Shown one piece after another: positions 35,962 to 45,180 of a stretch of DNA of 64,000 nt. The position numbers and the translations under genes are program-made. Origin of the DNA: RHKX01 sp963820055 (GTDB lineage: Bacteria; Actinomycetota; Thermoleophilia; Solirubrobacterales; 70-9); NCBI GenBank assembly GCA_963820055.1, contig CAWFYJ010000003.1, positions 62,001-126,000 on the forward strand, written 5' to 3'. A model generated the notes under the pieces. That model saw only the letters and a program-made list of their open reading frames with translations. It was not told the DNA's origin and searched no databases. How positions within the stretch are numbered: the stretch's first letter is position 1; each line of letters starts with the position of its first letter.

Positions 35962-36738
35962 TCAGGCGGCGTTCTGGAGGTGCGAGCGCATCCCCAGGAC
36001 TGCCTTCGTGTGGAGCTGGGACACGCGGGACTCGGTCACCCCGAGGACGTCGCCGATCTCCCGCAGGGTCAGGGTCTCGTAGTAGTAGAGGGCGATCACG
36101 AGACGTTCGCGGTCGGGCAGCGATTCGATCGCCTCGGCGAGCCGGTCCTTGAGCTCCACCGTGTCGATCGCCTCCTCGGGGTCGATCGCGTTCGGGTCGC
36201 GAATCGTGTCGAGGAGTGAAACCTGGCCGCCGTCGGGGTCGGAAACCGTCCAGAGGTCGTCGAGGGCGAGAACGGAGGAGTTGGCGATCTCGAGCAGCGT
36301 CGTCCGGAACTCGTCGACGGAGACGCCGAGCTTGTCGGCCATCTCCTCCTCCGACGGCGCCCGGCCGAGCTTGTTCTCGAGCTGGGAGTGGACCTTCTCG
36401 ACGTTGCGGGCCTTGGCGCGGACCGACCGGGGCACCCAGTCGAGGGAACGCAGCTCGTCGATGATCGCGCCGCGGATCCGCGAGACGGCGTAGGTCTCGA
36501 ACTTGATCTCGCGCTCGAGGTCGTAGCGCTCGATCGAGCCGATCAGACCGATCAGGCCGTAGGAGATGAGGTCGCCCTCCTCCACGTGCGAAGGGAGGCC
36601 GGAGGCCATGCGGCCGGCGACGTACTTGACGAGCGGCGAGTACGCGACGACGAGGCGCTCTCGTGCCCGTTCGTCGCCATCGTCCTTGAAGCGTCGCCAA
36701 AGCTCCTTGAGTTCAACGGCTTTGACGTTAGTTTCCAT
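35962..36738 (-). CDS. RNA polymerase sigma factor, FliA/WhiG type
   Basis: 258-residue sigma-70 family group 3 factor. Region 2 is LVKYVAGRMASGLPSHVEE and GDLISYGLIGLIGSIERYD, region 3 follows RIRGAIIDELRSLDWVPR, and region 4 has LPDRERLVIALYYYETLTL and REIGDVLGVTESRVSQLH. It lacks region 1.1. FliA directs flagellar genes and WhiG directs sporulation genes in other bacteria. No flagellar or sporulation gene is in this window, so the regulon is unknown. It lies 43 bp downstream of the Xer recombinase gene. Confidence 0.92.
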   Translation of the reverse strand: METNVKAVELKELWRRFKDDGDERARERLVVAYSPLVKYVAGRMASGLPSHVEEGDLISYGLIGLIGSIERYDLEREIKFETYAVSRIRGAIIDELRSLDWVPRSVRAKARNVEKVHSQLENKLGRAPSEEEMADKLGVSVDEFRTTLLEIANSSVLALDDLWTVSDPDGGQVSLLDTIRDPNAIDPEEAIDTVELKDRLAEAIESLPDRERLVIALYYYETLTLREIGDVLGVTESRVSQLHTKAVLGMRSHLQNAA

Positions 36739-36781
36739 TCAGAGAGCCCTCCTCGTACTCATACGTTAGTCCAGGTGGTCA

Positions 36782-37714
36782 TCAGGCACGCGGGTGGGCG
36801 CCTGCGTAGGCAGCTCGCAACCGCCCGGGCTCGACCCTGGTGTAGATCTGGGTGGTCGAGATGCTCGCGTGTCCGAGCAGCTCCTGGATCGATCTGAGAT
36901 CCGCTCCGCCCTCGAGCATGTGGGTGGCGAACGAGTGGCGGAGCGCATGCGGGGACACCCGCCCGGCGATCGCCGCCTCGTCGACCCAACGACCGAGGCG
37001 CCTGGTCACGTCCGAGGGCGAGAGCCGGCGGCCGCTCTTGGAGATCAGCAGTGCGCGCTCGGTGGGATCGTCGACGAGGGCCGGCCGGAAGCGCTCCACG
37101 TACCGGGAGACCGCACGCTGGGCGGGCTCGCCGAGTGGGACGATCCGCTCCTTGTTGCCCTTGCCCCAGACCCGGACGGTCTCGGAGTCGAAGTCGATCG
37201 AGTCGACGTCGAGGCCGACGAGCTCGGCGCAGCGCAGACCCGACGAGTAGGCGAGCTCGAGCATCGCCCGGTCGCGGGCGTCGAGCGGGGTCGCCGAGGG
37301 AATCCGCTCGAGGAGCTGACGGGCCTGGTCGCGGTCGAGGACCCGCGGCAGCCGTGAGGCGGTCCGCGGGTTCGGGAGGAGCTCGGCCGGGTTCTGCGAG
37401 GCCGCGCCGGAGCGAGTCAGGAAGTCGAAGAGGCCACGGGCGGCGGCGAGCTTGCGGCCGACGCTCGAGCGCTCGAGGCCGCGGCCGGCGAGCGCCGCCG
37501 CGTAGCCGCGCAGCCGCCGGTAGTCGAGGTCGCGGGGGTCGGAGATCCCGGCCCCGGTCGCCCAGGTCGCGAGCTCCTCGAGATCGGTCGAGTAGGCGCG
37601 CAGGGTGTTCGGCGAGAGCTGCCGCGCCTCGAGCTCGCGCTCGTAGCCGATCAGCGCCGACTGCCAGGCGGGGGCGATCTCGGCCTCGGGCCGGGTCTGC
37701 TGAACGGTTGCCAT
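36782..37714 (-). CDS. xerD: Tyrosine recombinase, XerC/XerD family
   Basis: 310 residues. The N-terminal SAM-like domain has LSPNTLRAYSTDLEELATW. The catalytic residues are Arg in SSGLRCAELVGL, Lys in VWGKGNKERIVPLG, His-x-x-Arg in SPHALRHSFATHML, His in LLGHASISTTQIY and the nucleophile Tyr in QIYTRVEPG. Length and lack of extra domains fit the chromosome-dimer recombinases rather than a phage integrase. No attachment site or mobile cargo is seen next to it. XerC and XerD cannot be separated with certainty. Confidence 0.9.
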   Translation of the reverse strand: MATVQQTRPEAEIAPAWQSALIGYERELEARQLSPNTLRAYSTDLEELATWATGAGISDPRDLDYRRLRGYAAALAGRGLERSSVGRKLAAARGLFDFLTRSGAASQNPAELLPNPRTASRLPRVLDRDQARQLLERIPSATPLDARDRAMLELAYSSGLRCAELVGLDVDSIDFDSETVRVWGKGNKERIVPLGEPAQRAVSRYVERFRPALVDDPTERALLISKSGRRLSPSDVTRRLGRWVDEAAIAGRVSPHALRHSFATHMLEGGADLRSIQELLGHASISTTQIYTRVEPGRLRAAYAGAHPRA

Positions 37715-37781
37715 ATAACCCGATTCGCCCTTCCGGTCCGTGACCCTCCCGGTGGCAGGCATCCTGCCGTCCGATCCGGGG

Positions 37782-38816
37782 TCAGCCGATGTAGATCGGC
37801 GTCCCGACGTCGACTCTGTCGTAGAGGTCGATCACGTCGGGGACCGACATCCGCACGCAGCCGTGGGAGGCGGCGCTGCCGAGCGACGCCGTGTCGGAGG
37901 TGCCATGGATGCCGGCGCCGTTGTAGATGCCCATCCAGCGGGCCTTGAGCGGGTTGTCGGGGCCGGGTGGGATCGTCTCGCCGGCGAGACTGCCGGCCCA
38001 GTCGGAGTCGGGAACGTTCCAAACCGGATCGACCTGCTTGTCCTGGATCGTGTAGAGACCGGTCGGAGTGTCGAAGCCCTGGGCGCCGATTGCGACCGTG
38101 TACTGCTTTTCGACCTTGAGGTTGCGGTACAGGGTCAGCGTGAAGTTGGAGCGGTCGACGACCATGTAGGTCGGGTACTTGTCGGCGACCTCGGCGGTGG
38201 TCACGTCGGGCTCGATCTTCTGGACGTCGGCCTTGACCGTCCTGTCGACCGGATCCTCGAGCGCCTTCTCGACGTCGCTCCGAAGGGCGTCCTCGTCGAT
38301 CTTCAGCCCGGGCTTGGAGGCGACCGGGACGAGCTTGCCACCCGACGGCTTGACGCTCGCGTCGACGGCCTCCTGGTCGACGTTGCCGGCGATGTGGGAG
38401 ACGAAGTGGTCGACCGCGTCCTTGTCGTAGGAGATCTGCGGGGTGATCTCCTCGTCGACCTCGCCGCCGGTGATGGCGCGCCAGGTACGGCCGGGCAGTC
38501 CGCCCTTCTGCGATGCCGCAAGGGCCTGATCGACGGTCTGGTCGATGTCGGCGGTCAGGTCGCTCTCGTGGGGGTTGAGCGTGTAGTCCTCACCGCCGTA
38601 CTTGACGGTCACGGTCTCGTTGATCGGGTCGAGAAGGTTCGTCTCGACCTGCTGCTTCGCCGCGTCGGCATCGAGGCCGCCCACGTCGATGCCGCCGATC
38701 GTCACGCCCTCGGCGATCGTGTCCCCACGCGACGAGTCCCAGACGTAGACGAGCAGGGCCGCGATTATCGCCGTGAAGACGATCGCGACTAGTGAAATCT
38801 GTGCCTTGCGCCCCAT
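37782..38816 (-). CDS. L,D-transpeptidase (YkuD) with peptidoglycan-binding domain
   Basis: 344 residues, anchored by an N-terminal helix (ISLVAIVFTAIIAALLVYVW). A region of the PG-binding-4 type follows (residues 45-210), then the YkuD catalytic domain. The active site is HGTSDTASLGSAASHGCVRM, with the catalytic Cys in SHGCVRMS. It would form 3-3 cross-links in peptidoglycan or attach envelope proteins. It is transcribed alone or with the Xer gene 67 bp downstream. Confidence 0.94.
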   Translation of the reverse strand: MGRKAQISLVAIVFTAIIAALLVYVWDSSRGDTIAEGVTIGGIDVGGLDADAAKQQVETNLLDPINETVTVKYGGEDYTLNPHESDLTADIDQTVDQALAASQKGGLPGRTWRAITGGEVDEEITPQISYDKDAVDHFVSHIAGNVDQEAVDASVKPSGGKLVPVASKPGLKIDEDALRSDVEKALEDPVDRTVKADVQKIEPDVTTAEVADKYPTYMVVDRSNFTLTLYRNLKVEKQYTVAIGAQGFDTPTGLYTIQDKQVDPVWNVPDSDWAGSLAGETIPPGPDNPLKARWMGIYNGAGIHGTSDTASLGSAASHGCVRMSVPDVIDLYDRVDVGTPIYIG

Positions 38817-38951
38817 CAGGAAGTTTCAGCGAGGCCGCGTTGCTGCGCAGCGCTTCGCTTTCTGAAGTGTAGGCAGGTGATCGGCCGGGGGCGCGGGTTT
38901 CCCAAGGGTGCAACCGCGGTTGCGCTCAATCGGCGGTCGACGGCAGTCCGC

Positions 38952-40076
38952 TCAGATGCCGAACGGCTCCTGCGAGGCCGCGGACTCCTCCGGCTGCGGC
39001 GGCTTCGGCGGCTGAGCGAGCGGGCTGCGGCGCAGAAACCGCTCGACCTCGCCCTCGTAGGTGTAGGACGACTCGACGCCGCGGAGGATCGGCAGGAGGC
39101 GCAGATGCTCGGCGAAGGAGACGGCCGCCTCGCGGGTCGTGTACCCGTACTCGAAGCCGCTCGCCTTGTAGCGGCGGTTGTCGAGCCCGCGGCCGAAGCG
39201 CATCAGGTTGAGCATCTCCGGCGGGATCTGGACCCCCAATGCGCGCAGCGGCGCGGTCAGCAGGCCGGTTCCCCACGGCGGCAGGACCGGCAGGGGGCGC
39301 TTGCCGAGCAGCCCGATGATCTCCGAGAGGGCGAGGACGCCGTCGGCGGCGACATTGAAGACGCCCGGGAGCGGGTTGACGGCGGCATGCTCGAGCGCGT
39401 GGACGACGTCGTCCTCGTGGACGAACTGCAGGCGCGGGTCGAAGCCGGCGATCATCGGGACGAGCGGCAGCGAGAAGAGCCGGGCGAAAGACGTGTTGAC
39501 GTCGGGCCCGAGGACGTTCGCGCAGCGCAGCACCGTGACGTCGACGTTGCGCTGCTTGTGGGCGAAGTCGAGCACCGAGGCCTCCGCCTCGACGACGTCG
39601 CGCTCGATCGGGTTGTCGGCGGCGCGTGACCGCGGCATCGCCTCGGTGAAGAACGCCGGGTCGGTTTGCGCCGATCCGTAGACGTGCCCGGACGACTTGA
39701 AGATGAACTTCCGGACCGGCGAGGCCTCGCCCGCGCAGGCGGCGAGGAGGTTCATCGTCCCGATCACGTTGCTCTCGTGGGCGGCGGCGCGGGAGGTCGT
39801 GATCGAGTCGACGACGAGTCGGGCGTCGATCACCGTGTCGATCCGGGCCGCGCGGACGATCCGCTGGATCAGGCTGTGCTGGTTGGAGACCTTCACGAAC
39901 TCGGTGCGCTCGAGTTCGCGGGTCGGGTCGCGCGAGTCGACCCCGACGATCGCCTCGATCTCGGCGAACGATTCAAGCGCCTGCGCGAGGCGTCCCCCCC
40001 AGTAGCTGGAAAGTCCGGTGATCAGGACCCGGCGGCGCTGCGGGCGCTCGGCGACGACCTCGACGCCGTCGCTCAT
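38952..40076 (-). CDS. NAD-dependent epimerase/dehydratase paired with an acyltransferase
   Basis: 374 residues. The Rossmann start is VLITGLSSYWGGRLAQAL, an atypical glycine pattern. The central part has IFKSSGHVYGSAQTDPAFF with the Tyr position, VTVLRCANVLGPDVNTSF and FVHEDDVVHALEHA. This resembles GalE2-type proteins of actinobacteria that are encoded beside a PlsC-like acyltransferase, as here. The substrate is not known. The ATG overlaps the acyltransferase stop by 4 bp (ATGA). Confidence 0.85.
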   Translation of the reverse strand: MSDGVEVVAERPQRRRVLITGLSSYWGGRLAQALESFAEIEAIVGVDSRDPTRELERTEFVKVSNQHSLIQRIVRAARIDTVIDARLVVDSITTSRAAAHESNVIGTMNLLAACAGEASPVRKFIFKSSGHVYGSAQTDPAFFTEAMPRSRAADNPIERDVVEAEASVLDFAHKQRNVDVTVLRCANVLGPDVNTSFARLFSLPLVPMIAGFDPRLQFVHEDDVVHALEHAAVNPLPGVFNVAADGVLALSEIIGLLGKRPLPVLPPWGTGLLTAPLRALGVQIPPEMLNLMRFGRGLDNRRYKASGFEYGYTTREAAVSFAEHLRLLPILRGVESSYTYEGEVERFLRRSPLAQPPKPPQPEESAASQEPFGI

Positions 40077-40978
40077 CCGAGCCAGACCGACTTTCGGCTC
40101 GAGACCATGTCGTGGAGGTTCTCCTGGATCCGCGCCCGGACCTCCTGAGCGACGGACTGGACGAGCGCCTTGTCCTCGGCGGGCTCGGACCCCATCCGGG
40201 CCGTGTCGATCGGGTCGAGGAAGCGGATCTTGAACTTCGCGGGCAGGTAGCCGAGCATTCCGGCCGGTCCGAGCCACGGGAACGTCGGGGTGAGCGGGAA
40301 GTAGATGAGGCCGGTGGCCTTCTGGAGCAGCTTCGAGCGCGCGAATACCGGCGCGGCCTCCTCGGCGCCGACCACGCAGACCGGAACGAGCTTGGCCTCG
40401 GCGCGCATCGCCGCCTCGACGAACCCGCCGCGGCCGAACCGCTGGACCCGGTAGCGGTCCTTGACGAGCTTCTCGGTGCCCTTGCGACCCTCCGGGAAGA
40501 CGAGGACGAGCTGACCCTCGTCGTAGAGGAGGCGATGGACGTTCGCCGGATGGGCCGGGACGCAGCCGATCTTGGGCAACAGAGCCGAGAAGCCCGGGTA
40601 TCCCTTGAAGAAGTGCTCGACGGTCATGTAGAGCGGGCGCGGGTCGGCGTGCTCGTCGCGGATCGCCTTGCCGATCATCGCCGCATCCGGAGGCAACGCT
40701 CCGGCGTGGTTGGAGACGAGCAGCGCACCGCCCTCGGAGGGGACGTTCTCGATCCCCTCGACGTCGCAACGGAACCAATAGCGGTAGAAGAACTCGACGA
40801 GCGTCGCGTCGAAGACGCCCTCGACGCGCTCGGAGCGGCCCCAGTCGTCGATCTGGCGGTCCGGCTCGATCGCCGGCAGCAACTCTCGCATCCGGTCGGA
40901 GGCCGAGACGTCGAGGTCTCCCCCACCCTCTTCGCCCAGCTCGGGACCGGGTGCCAGCGATGTGTGCCTCGGGACCAT
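40073..40978 (-). CDS. PlsC/LPLAT family acyltransferase
   Basis: 301 residues. Motif I is SNHAGALPPDAAMIG, with six residues between His and Asp as in MGAT-like members rather than four as in classic PlsC. LVFPEGRKGTEKL is the glycerol-phosphate-binding motif, and LVPVCVVGAEEAAPVF follows. It probably acylates a lysolipid or glycolipid at the membrane face. The gene is upstream of and coupled to the epimerase gene. It is divergent from the alpha/beta hydrolase with 59 bp between starts. Confidence 0.88.
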   Translation of the reverse strand: MVPRHTSLAPGPELGEEGGGDLDVSASDRMRELLPAIEPDRQIDDWGRSERVEGVFDATLVEFFYRYWFRCDVEGIENVPSEGGALLVSNHAGALPPDAAMIGKAIRDEHADPRPLYMTVEHFFKGYPGFSALLPKIGCVPAHPANVHRLLYDEGQLVLVFPEGRKGTEKLVKDRYRVQRFGRGGFVEAAMRAEAKLVPVCVVGAEEAAPVFARSKLLQKATGLIYFPLTPTFPWLGPAGMLGYLPAKFKIRFLDPIDTARMGSEPAEDKALVQSVAQEVRARIQENLHDMVSSRKSVWLG

Positions 40979-41037
40979 CGCGGAATGATGGCACCTGAAC
41001 GAAGGGGGCCGCGGGTCTCCGGACTAATCTCCGCGGC

Positions 41038-42030
41038 GTGAGGTTCGACCGATCCGACAACGGCGAGCGCCCGGCGCGGACTCCGCGCGCCGTCACCTAC
41101 CCCTACCGGCGGATCGCGCCCGTCGAGTCGACGCCCGCCGACGGCCCCGACCCCTATGGAGATCCCGACCCCGAGTGGCTGCGGATCGATTGGCAGCAGC
41201 ACCTGGGGACGATCGAGATCGACGGCTCGCCGATCAACTACGCCGACATCGGCGAAGGCCATCCGATCGTCTTCGTCCACGGGCTCGGCGGCTGCTGGCA
41301 GAACTGGCTGGAGAACATGCCGGCGATGGCCGCGCTGGGCTACCGAGCGATCGCACTCGACCTGCCGGGCTTCGGCGCCAGCCCGATGCCGTCGTGGCCG
41401 ATCTCGATCCCCGGCTACGGCAACCTGCTCGGCGACTTTCGTGAGGCGCTCGACCTCGGCACCTGCACGCTCGTCGGCAACTCGATGGGCGGCTTCATCG
41501 CGGCCGAGGTTGCCGTCGGCGAGCCCGAATGGGTCGACCGCCTCGTCCTCGTCTCCTCGGCGGGGATCAGCCACGCGACGATGCGCCGCGGCCCTGTCGT
41601 CGCCGGCGCCCGGATGAGCGTCGCCGCCAACCCATTCCTGCGCCGCGTCGATCTGACGTCGATGCGGCGCGCCGGCCTGCGCGACCTCGCCTTCGGCAAG
41701 GTGATGCGCCACCCCGAGGAGATGCCGCGCGAGCTCCTCGTCGAGTTCATGGCCCCGGCACTCGGCGCCCCTGGCTTCGTCGCCGCCGCGGCGGCGCTGA
41801 CCGGCTACGACCTCCTCGGCCGACTGGGACGGATCAGAGTCCCGACCTTGGTCGTCTGGGGCCGCGACGACCTGATCGTCCCCGCCGCCGACGCGGCCGG
41901 GTTCATCGAGCGGATCCCGGGAGCCGAGCTCGTCGTCTTCGACGACTGCGGCCACGTCCCGATGGCGGAGCGGCCGACCCGGTTCAACCGGCTGCTGACG
42001 AGGTTCTGCGAGACCCCCGTTGACGACTGA
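41038..42030 (+). CDS. Alpha/beta hydrolase with serine nucleophile
   Basis: 330 residues. IVFVHGLGGCWQNWLENM forms the oxyanion hole, LVGNSMGGFIAAEVAV holds the nucleophile Ser, TLVVWGRDDLIVP the Asp and FDDCGHVPMAERP the His. The first 60 residues are a charged extension without signal peptide. Substrate unknown. GTG start. The end overlaps the MOSC-domain gene by 11 bp. Confidence 0.9.
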   Translation: MRFDRSDNGERPARTPRAVTYPYRRIAPVESTPADGPDPYGDPDPEWLRIDWQQHLGTIEIDGSPINYADIGEGHPIVFVHGLGGCWQNWLENMPAMAALGYRAIALDLPGFGASPMPSWPISIPGYGNLLGDFREALDLGTCTLVGNSMGGFIAAEVAVGEPEWVDRLVLVSSAGISHATMRRGPVVAGARMSVAANPFLRRVDLTSMRRAGLRDLAFGKVMRHPEEMPRELLVEFMAPALGAPGFVAAAAALTGYDLLGRLGRIRVPTLVVWGRDDLIVPAADAAGFIERIPGAELVVFDDCGHVPMAERPTRFNRLLTRFCETPVDD

Positions 42031-42529
42031 CCGCCCCGGACGCGTCACCGCAATCGCAGTGGCGGCCGCGGCCGCGGCCGAGATGGAAGCGGTCCCCGAG
42101 GCGACCCTGATCGCTGGACGGGGCGTCGCAGGCGATCGCTATGCCGCCGGGGCAGGCACCTTCTCGTCGACGCCCGGAACCGGTCGCGACCTGACGCTGG
42201 TCGCCCAGGAGGCGCTCGACGAGCTGGCCGCTGCCGGCGTGTCGATCGGCCCCCTCGATGCGCGCCGGAACGTCATCACGACGGGCATCGACCTCGACTC
42301 GCTGATCGGGCGGCGCTTCCGGATCGGTGACGTGGAGTGCAGCGGCGCCCGCGAGTGCGTGCCGTGCGCGCATCTCGAGCGGATGACGACGCCGGGCGTG
42401 CTGCGCGGCCTCGCACGCAGCGGTGGCCTGCGAGCCGACGTCCTCGGCGACGGCCGGATCGCGGTCGGCGACGAGATCGTCCCGATCGATGACCAGTGCC
42501 GCGCGGGTGCGGTCAGCGAAAGCGCTTGA
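42020..42529 (+). CDS. MOSC domain protein
   Basis: 169 residues of the MOSC fold, a sulfur-carrier domain related to molybdenum-cofactor sulfurases. GRGVAGDRYAAGAGTF, ARRNVITTGIDLDSLIG and RECVPCAHLERM (with the conserved cysteines) are typical. The role may be molybdenum-related or sulfur transfer. No other Moco gene is present. The TTG at 42020 gives an 11-bp overlap with the hydrolase gene and is the most upstream sensible start. Confidence 0.86.
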   Translation: MTTDRPGRVTAIAVAAAAAAEMEAVPEATLIAGRGVAGDRYAAGAGTFSSTPGTGRDLTLVAQEALDELAAAGVSIGPLDARRNVITTGIDLDSLIGRRFRIGDVECSGARECVPCAHLERMTTPGVLRGLARSGGLRADVLGDGRIAVGDEIVPIDDQCRAGAVSESA

Positions 42530-43133
42530 CGACCGAGACGAGCGCCTCGGGAATCCGCCGGCGCGATCCGTCGAGGCCGTCGCGAAGAGCGGCCGGGGTG
42601 TCGGGGCCGTGCATGCCGGTGCCGTGGCCGGTCAGCAGGTGCTCGGGGGCGAAGCCGGCGAGCTTCCGGGGCGGCGTCAGCCGCAGCATCGGGTGGATGC
42701 CGACCCGCTCGGAGCCGGCGCGGAAGTAGGGCGCCGTCCCGACGGCCTCGGGAACGATCAGGGCGTTGTCGGACGGCGAGTGGATCGCGACCTCCTTCCA
42801 GAAGCGATTGTCGATCACCTTGACGGCCTTCAGCCCGCTGCCGCGGACGCCGTGGAACGGGACGACGTGCAGCGGCGCGTCGTAGCGCTCAGCGAGCTTC
42901 GCGCAGTCCCGCTCGTGGCGGTCGAGCAGCTGCAGGACGCCGGCGATCCCGTCGCCCGCGGCGACCGCCTCGATCCGCTGGTCGAGGCCGGGGACGTCGA
43001 CCGGATCGACGATCCAGACCTTGCCGCCGCCCTCTCCAAGGCGGACGACGTGACAGGCCCGCTGCATGACCTCTTCGGCGTCGGCGAGCCAGGAGATGCC
43101 CAGCGGATGCTCTTCGAAATGCGGTCGTCCCAT
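42513..43133 (-). CDS. Metallo-beta-lactamase-fold protein with degenerate metal site
   Basis: 206 residues. The sandwich-like order of segments (KVWIVDPVDVPGLDQRIEAV, GVLQLLDRHERDCAKLAERY, HSPSDNALIVPEAVG and HLLTGHGTGMHGPD) recalls MBL-fold proteins. The usual HxHxDH is replaced by DRHERD, so the normal dinuclear metal site is incomplete. Hydrolase activity cannot be claimed. The gene is convergent with, and overlaps by 17 bp, the MOSC gene. Confidence 0.65.
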   Translation of the reverse strand: MGRPHFEEHPLGISWLADAEEVMQRACHVVRLGEGGGKVWIVDPVDVPGLDQRIEAVAAGDGIAGVLQLLDRHERDCAKLAERYDAPLHVVPFHGVRGSGLKAVKVIDNRFWKEVAIHSPSDNALIVPEAVGTAPYFRAGSERVGIHPMLRLTPPRKLAGFAPEHLLTGHGTGMHGPDTPAALRDGLDGSRRRIPEALVSVVKRFR

Positions 43134-43212
43134 CGGCTCCCGAGCCTACGCGAGCACGCCCGAGGCTGTCGCCGGGGCCCCGGCTTTCGACCCCGCAAAT
43201 ACCGGCTGTTCA

Positions 43213-43225
43213 ACCCATATTGGGT
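43213..43225. promoter_or_regulatory. Palindrome ACCCA-TAT-TGGGT in divergent gap
   Basis: A 5-bp perfect inverted repeat with a 3-bp AT centre, in an AT-richer patch between the MBL-like gene (minus) and the small zinc-ribbon gene (plus). Operators often look like this, but no regulator is known. Confidence 0.25.
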
Positions 43226-43271
43226 AGGGGCCACGGATGCGGCGGCGGGTTCCCCCGCGTAGGTTCGTGGC

Positions 43272-43475
43272 GTGATGTCGATCACCAGATGCCCCGGCTG
43301 CGGAAAGGCCACGGTGGCCGTCGCAGGTCGCAGGTCGCAGACGAGTTGCTCGCGCTGCGGCCGTCCGCTCGCGAGCACGCAGAAGCTCGCGCGAGCGGAC
43401 GCCGAGACGCTGCAGGCGAGGATCCGCGAACACCTTCGCGGACCGCACGCGCTCCGGCGTCCGCGCCGTCCCTAG
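43272..43475 (+). CDS. Small zinc-ribbon protein
   Basis: 67 residues with CPGCGKATV and CSRCGRPLA forming a four-cysteine zinc ribbon, followed by a basic helix (ADAETLQARIREHLRG). Function unknown, perhaps nucleic-acid binding. Start is GTG 43272 or ATG 43275. The end overlaps the convergent ilvD stop by 4 bp. Small size keeps the confidence moderate. Confidence 0.55.
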   Translation: MMSITRCPGCGKATVAVAGRRSQTSCSRCGRPLASTQKLARADAETLQARIREHLRGPHALRRPRRP

Positions 43476-45154
43476 GAAGTGACCGCGCCCACGGAGGCGC
43501 TCGAGACGGTGTTCGCGTACTTCGCCATCACGCCGCTCTTGAACGGCGGCTCGGGAGCCTCATAGGCGGCGACCCGGGAGGCGATCTCCTCGTCGCTCAA
43601 GTCGACGTCGATCGTCCGCCCTGCGACGTCGATCGTGATCTGATCGCCCTCGCGGATGGCGGCGATCGGCCCGCCCTTGACGGCCTCGGGCGCGACGTGG
43701 CCGATCATCAGCCCGCGCGTCGCTCCGGAGAAGCGGCCGTCGGTGATCAAGGCGACGTCCTCGCCGTGGCCGCTGCCGACGATCGCCGCGGTGACCTGGA
43801 GCATCTCGCGCATTCCGGGGCCTCCGGTCGGGCCCTCGTTGCGGATCACGATGACGTCTCCAGGGTTGATGCCGCCCGCCTTGACGACGGCGAAGCAGTC
43901 CTCCTCGCGCTCGAAGACCCGCGCCGGGCCGGTCTGGCCCATCCGCTCGGTGCCGGCGACCTTGACGACCGCGCCCTCCGGGGCGATGTTGCCGTGGAGG
44001 ATCGCAAGGCCGCCCTGAGCCTTGACCGGGTCGGCGACAGGCCGGACGACGTCCTGCCCCGGAGCCTCGTCGGCGGCGTCGGCCTCCTCGCCGATGGTCC
44101 GGCCGGTCACGGTGATCTCGTCGCGGTGGAGCAGACCGGCCTCCGAGAGGCGGCTGAGGATCAGCGGGACGCCGCCTGCCCGGTAGAGGTCGGTGGCGAC
44201 GTAGCGGCCGCCGGGCTTGAGGTCGGCGAACAGCGGCGTCTGCCTGGAGATCCGCTCGAAGTCCGCCATCTCAAGCGGGATTCCGGCCTCGCGAGCGACC
44301 GCGAGCAGATGGAGGACGCCGTTGGTCGAACCGCCCGAGGCGCAGACACAGGCGATCGCGTTCTCGAGCGACTCCTTGGTGATGATCCGGCTCGGGCGCA
44401 GGTCCTCGGCGAGCACGTTCATGATCAGCTCGCCGACCTTCTCGGCAACGGTGTTCTTCTCGTCGTCCTCAGCGGGGACCATCGCCGAGCCGCCGGCCGA
44501 GATGCCGAGCGCCTCGAAGGCGCAGGCCATCGTGTTGGCGGTGAACTGGGCGCCACAGGCGCCGGCGCCGGGGCTGGCGACGTCTTCGAGCTCGTGGAGC
44601 TCGTCGTCGGTGACGGTGCCGGCCGCGTGCCCGCCGATCGCCTCGAAGACGTCGAGGATCGTCACGTCCCGACCGTGGTAGCGGCCGGGCGCGATCGAGC
44701 CGCCGTAGAGCATCAGCGAAGGGATGTCGAGGCGGGCGAGGGCCATCACGCAGCCGGGGATGGTCTTGTCGCAGGCGGAGAGTGCGATCACGGCGTCGAA
44801 TTGGTAGCCGCGGGCCGTCAGCTCGATCGAGTCGGCGATCACCTCACGGCTGACGAGCGAGCTCTTCATGCCCTTCGTGCCCATCGTGATGCCGTCGGAG
44901 ATCGCGATCGTGTTGAACTCCATCGGGGTGCCCCCGGCGGCGCGGACGCCCTCCTTGATGTGCTCGGCCAGCCCACGCAGGTGGAAGTTGCAGGGCATCG
45001 CCTCGATCCAGGTGTTGGCGATGCCGATCGTCGGGCGCTTCAGAGCGGCGTCGTCGAACCCGATCCCCTTCATGTAGGCGCGCGCAGCGGCGCGGTCGGG
45101 GCCGTCGAAGACGGCAGCTGAACGGGGACGCGGGAAATCTCGGGAATCGCTCAT
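43472..45154 (-). CDS. ilvD: Dihydroxy-acid dehydratase
   Basis: Iron-sulfur dehydratase in valine, leucine and isoleucine synthesis. Intact at 560 residues. Cluster cysteines are in IEAMPCNFHLRGL, VIALSACDKTIPG and IACVCASGGSTNG. SDGITMGTKGMKSSLVSRE and ITDGRFSGATRGLMIGHV are signature blocks. ATG at 45154 has GGAG about 10 bp upstream. Other ilv genes are not in the window. Confidence 0.98.
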   Translation of the reverse strand: MSDSRDFPRPRSAAVFDGPDRAAARAYMKGIGFDDAALKRPTIGIANTWIEAMPCNFHLRGLAEHIKEGVRAAGGTPMEFNTIAISDGITMGTKGMKSSLVSREVIADSIELTARGYQFDAVIALSACDKTIPGCVMALARLDIPSLMLYGGSIAPGRYHGRDVTILDVFEAIGGHAAGTVTDDELHELEDVASPGAGACGAQFTANTMACAFEALGISAGGSAMVPAEDDEKNTVAEKVGELIMNVLAEDLRPSRIITKESLENAIACVCASGGSTNGVLHLLAVAREAGIPLEMADFERISRQTPLFADLKPGGRYVATDLYRAGGVPLILSRLSEAGLLHRDEITVTGRTIGEEADAADEAPGQDVVRPVADPVKAQGGLAILHGNIAPEGAVVKVAGTERMGQTGPARVFEREEDCFAVVKAGGINPGDVIVIRNEGPTGGPGMREMLQVTAAIVGSGHGEDVALITDGRFSGATRGLMIGHVAPEAVKGGPIAAIREGDQITIDVAGRTIDVDLSDEEIASRVAAYEAPEPPFKSGVMAKYANTVSSASVGAVTS

Positions 45155-45180
45155 CGTGGCTCCAATTCTTGCGGGTCGGT

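Noticed and set aside
36782..37714. Phage or island integrase.
   Set aside because: The length, motif spacing and lack of attachment repeats or cargo fit a housekeeping Xer recombinase.
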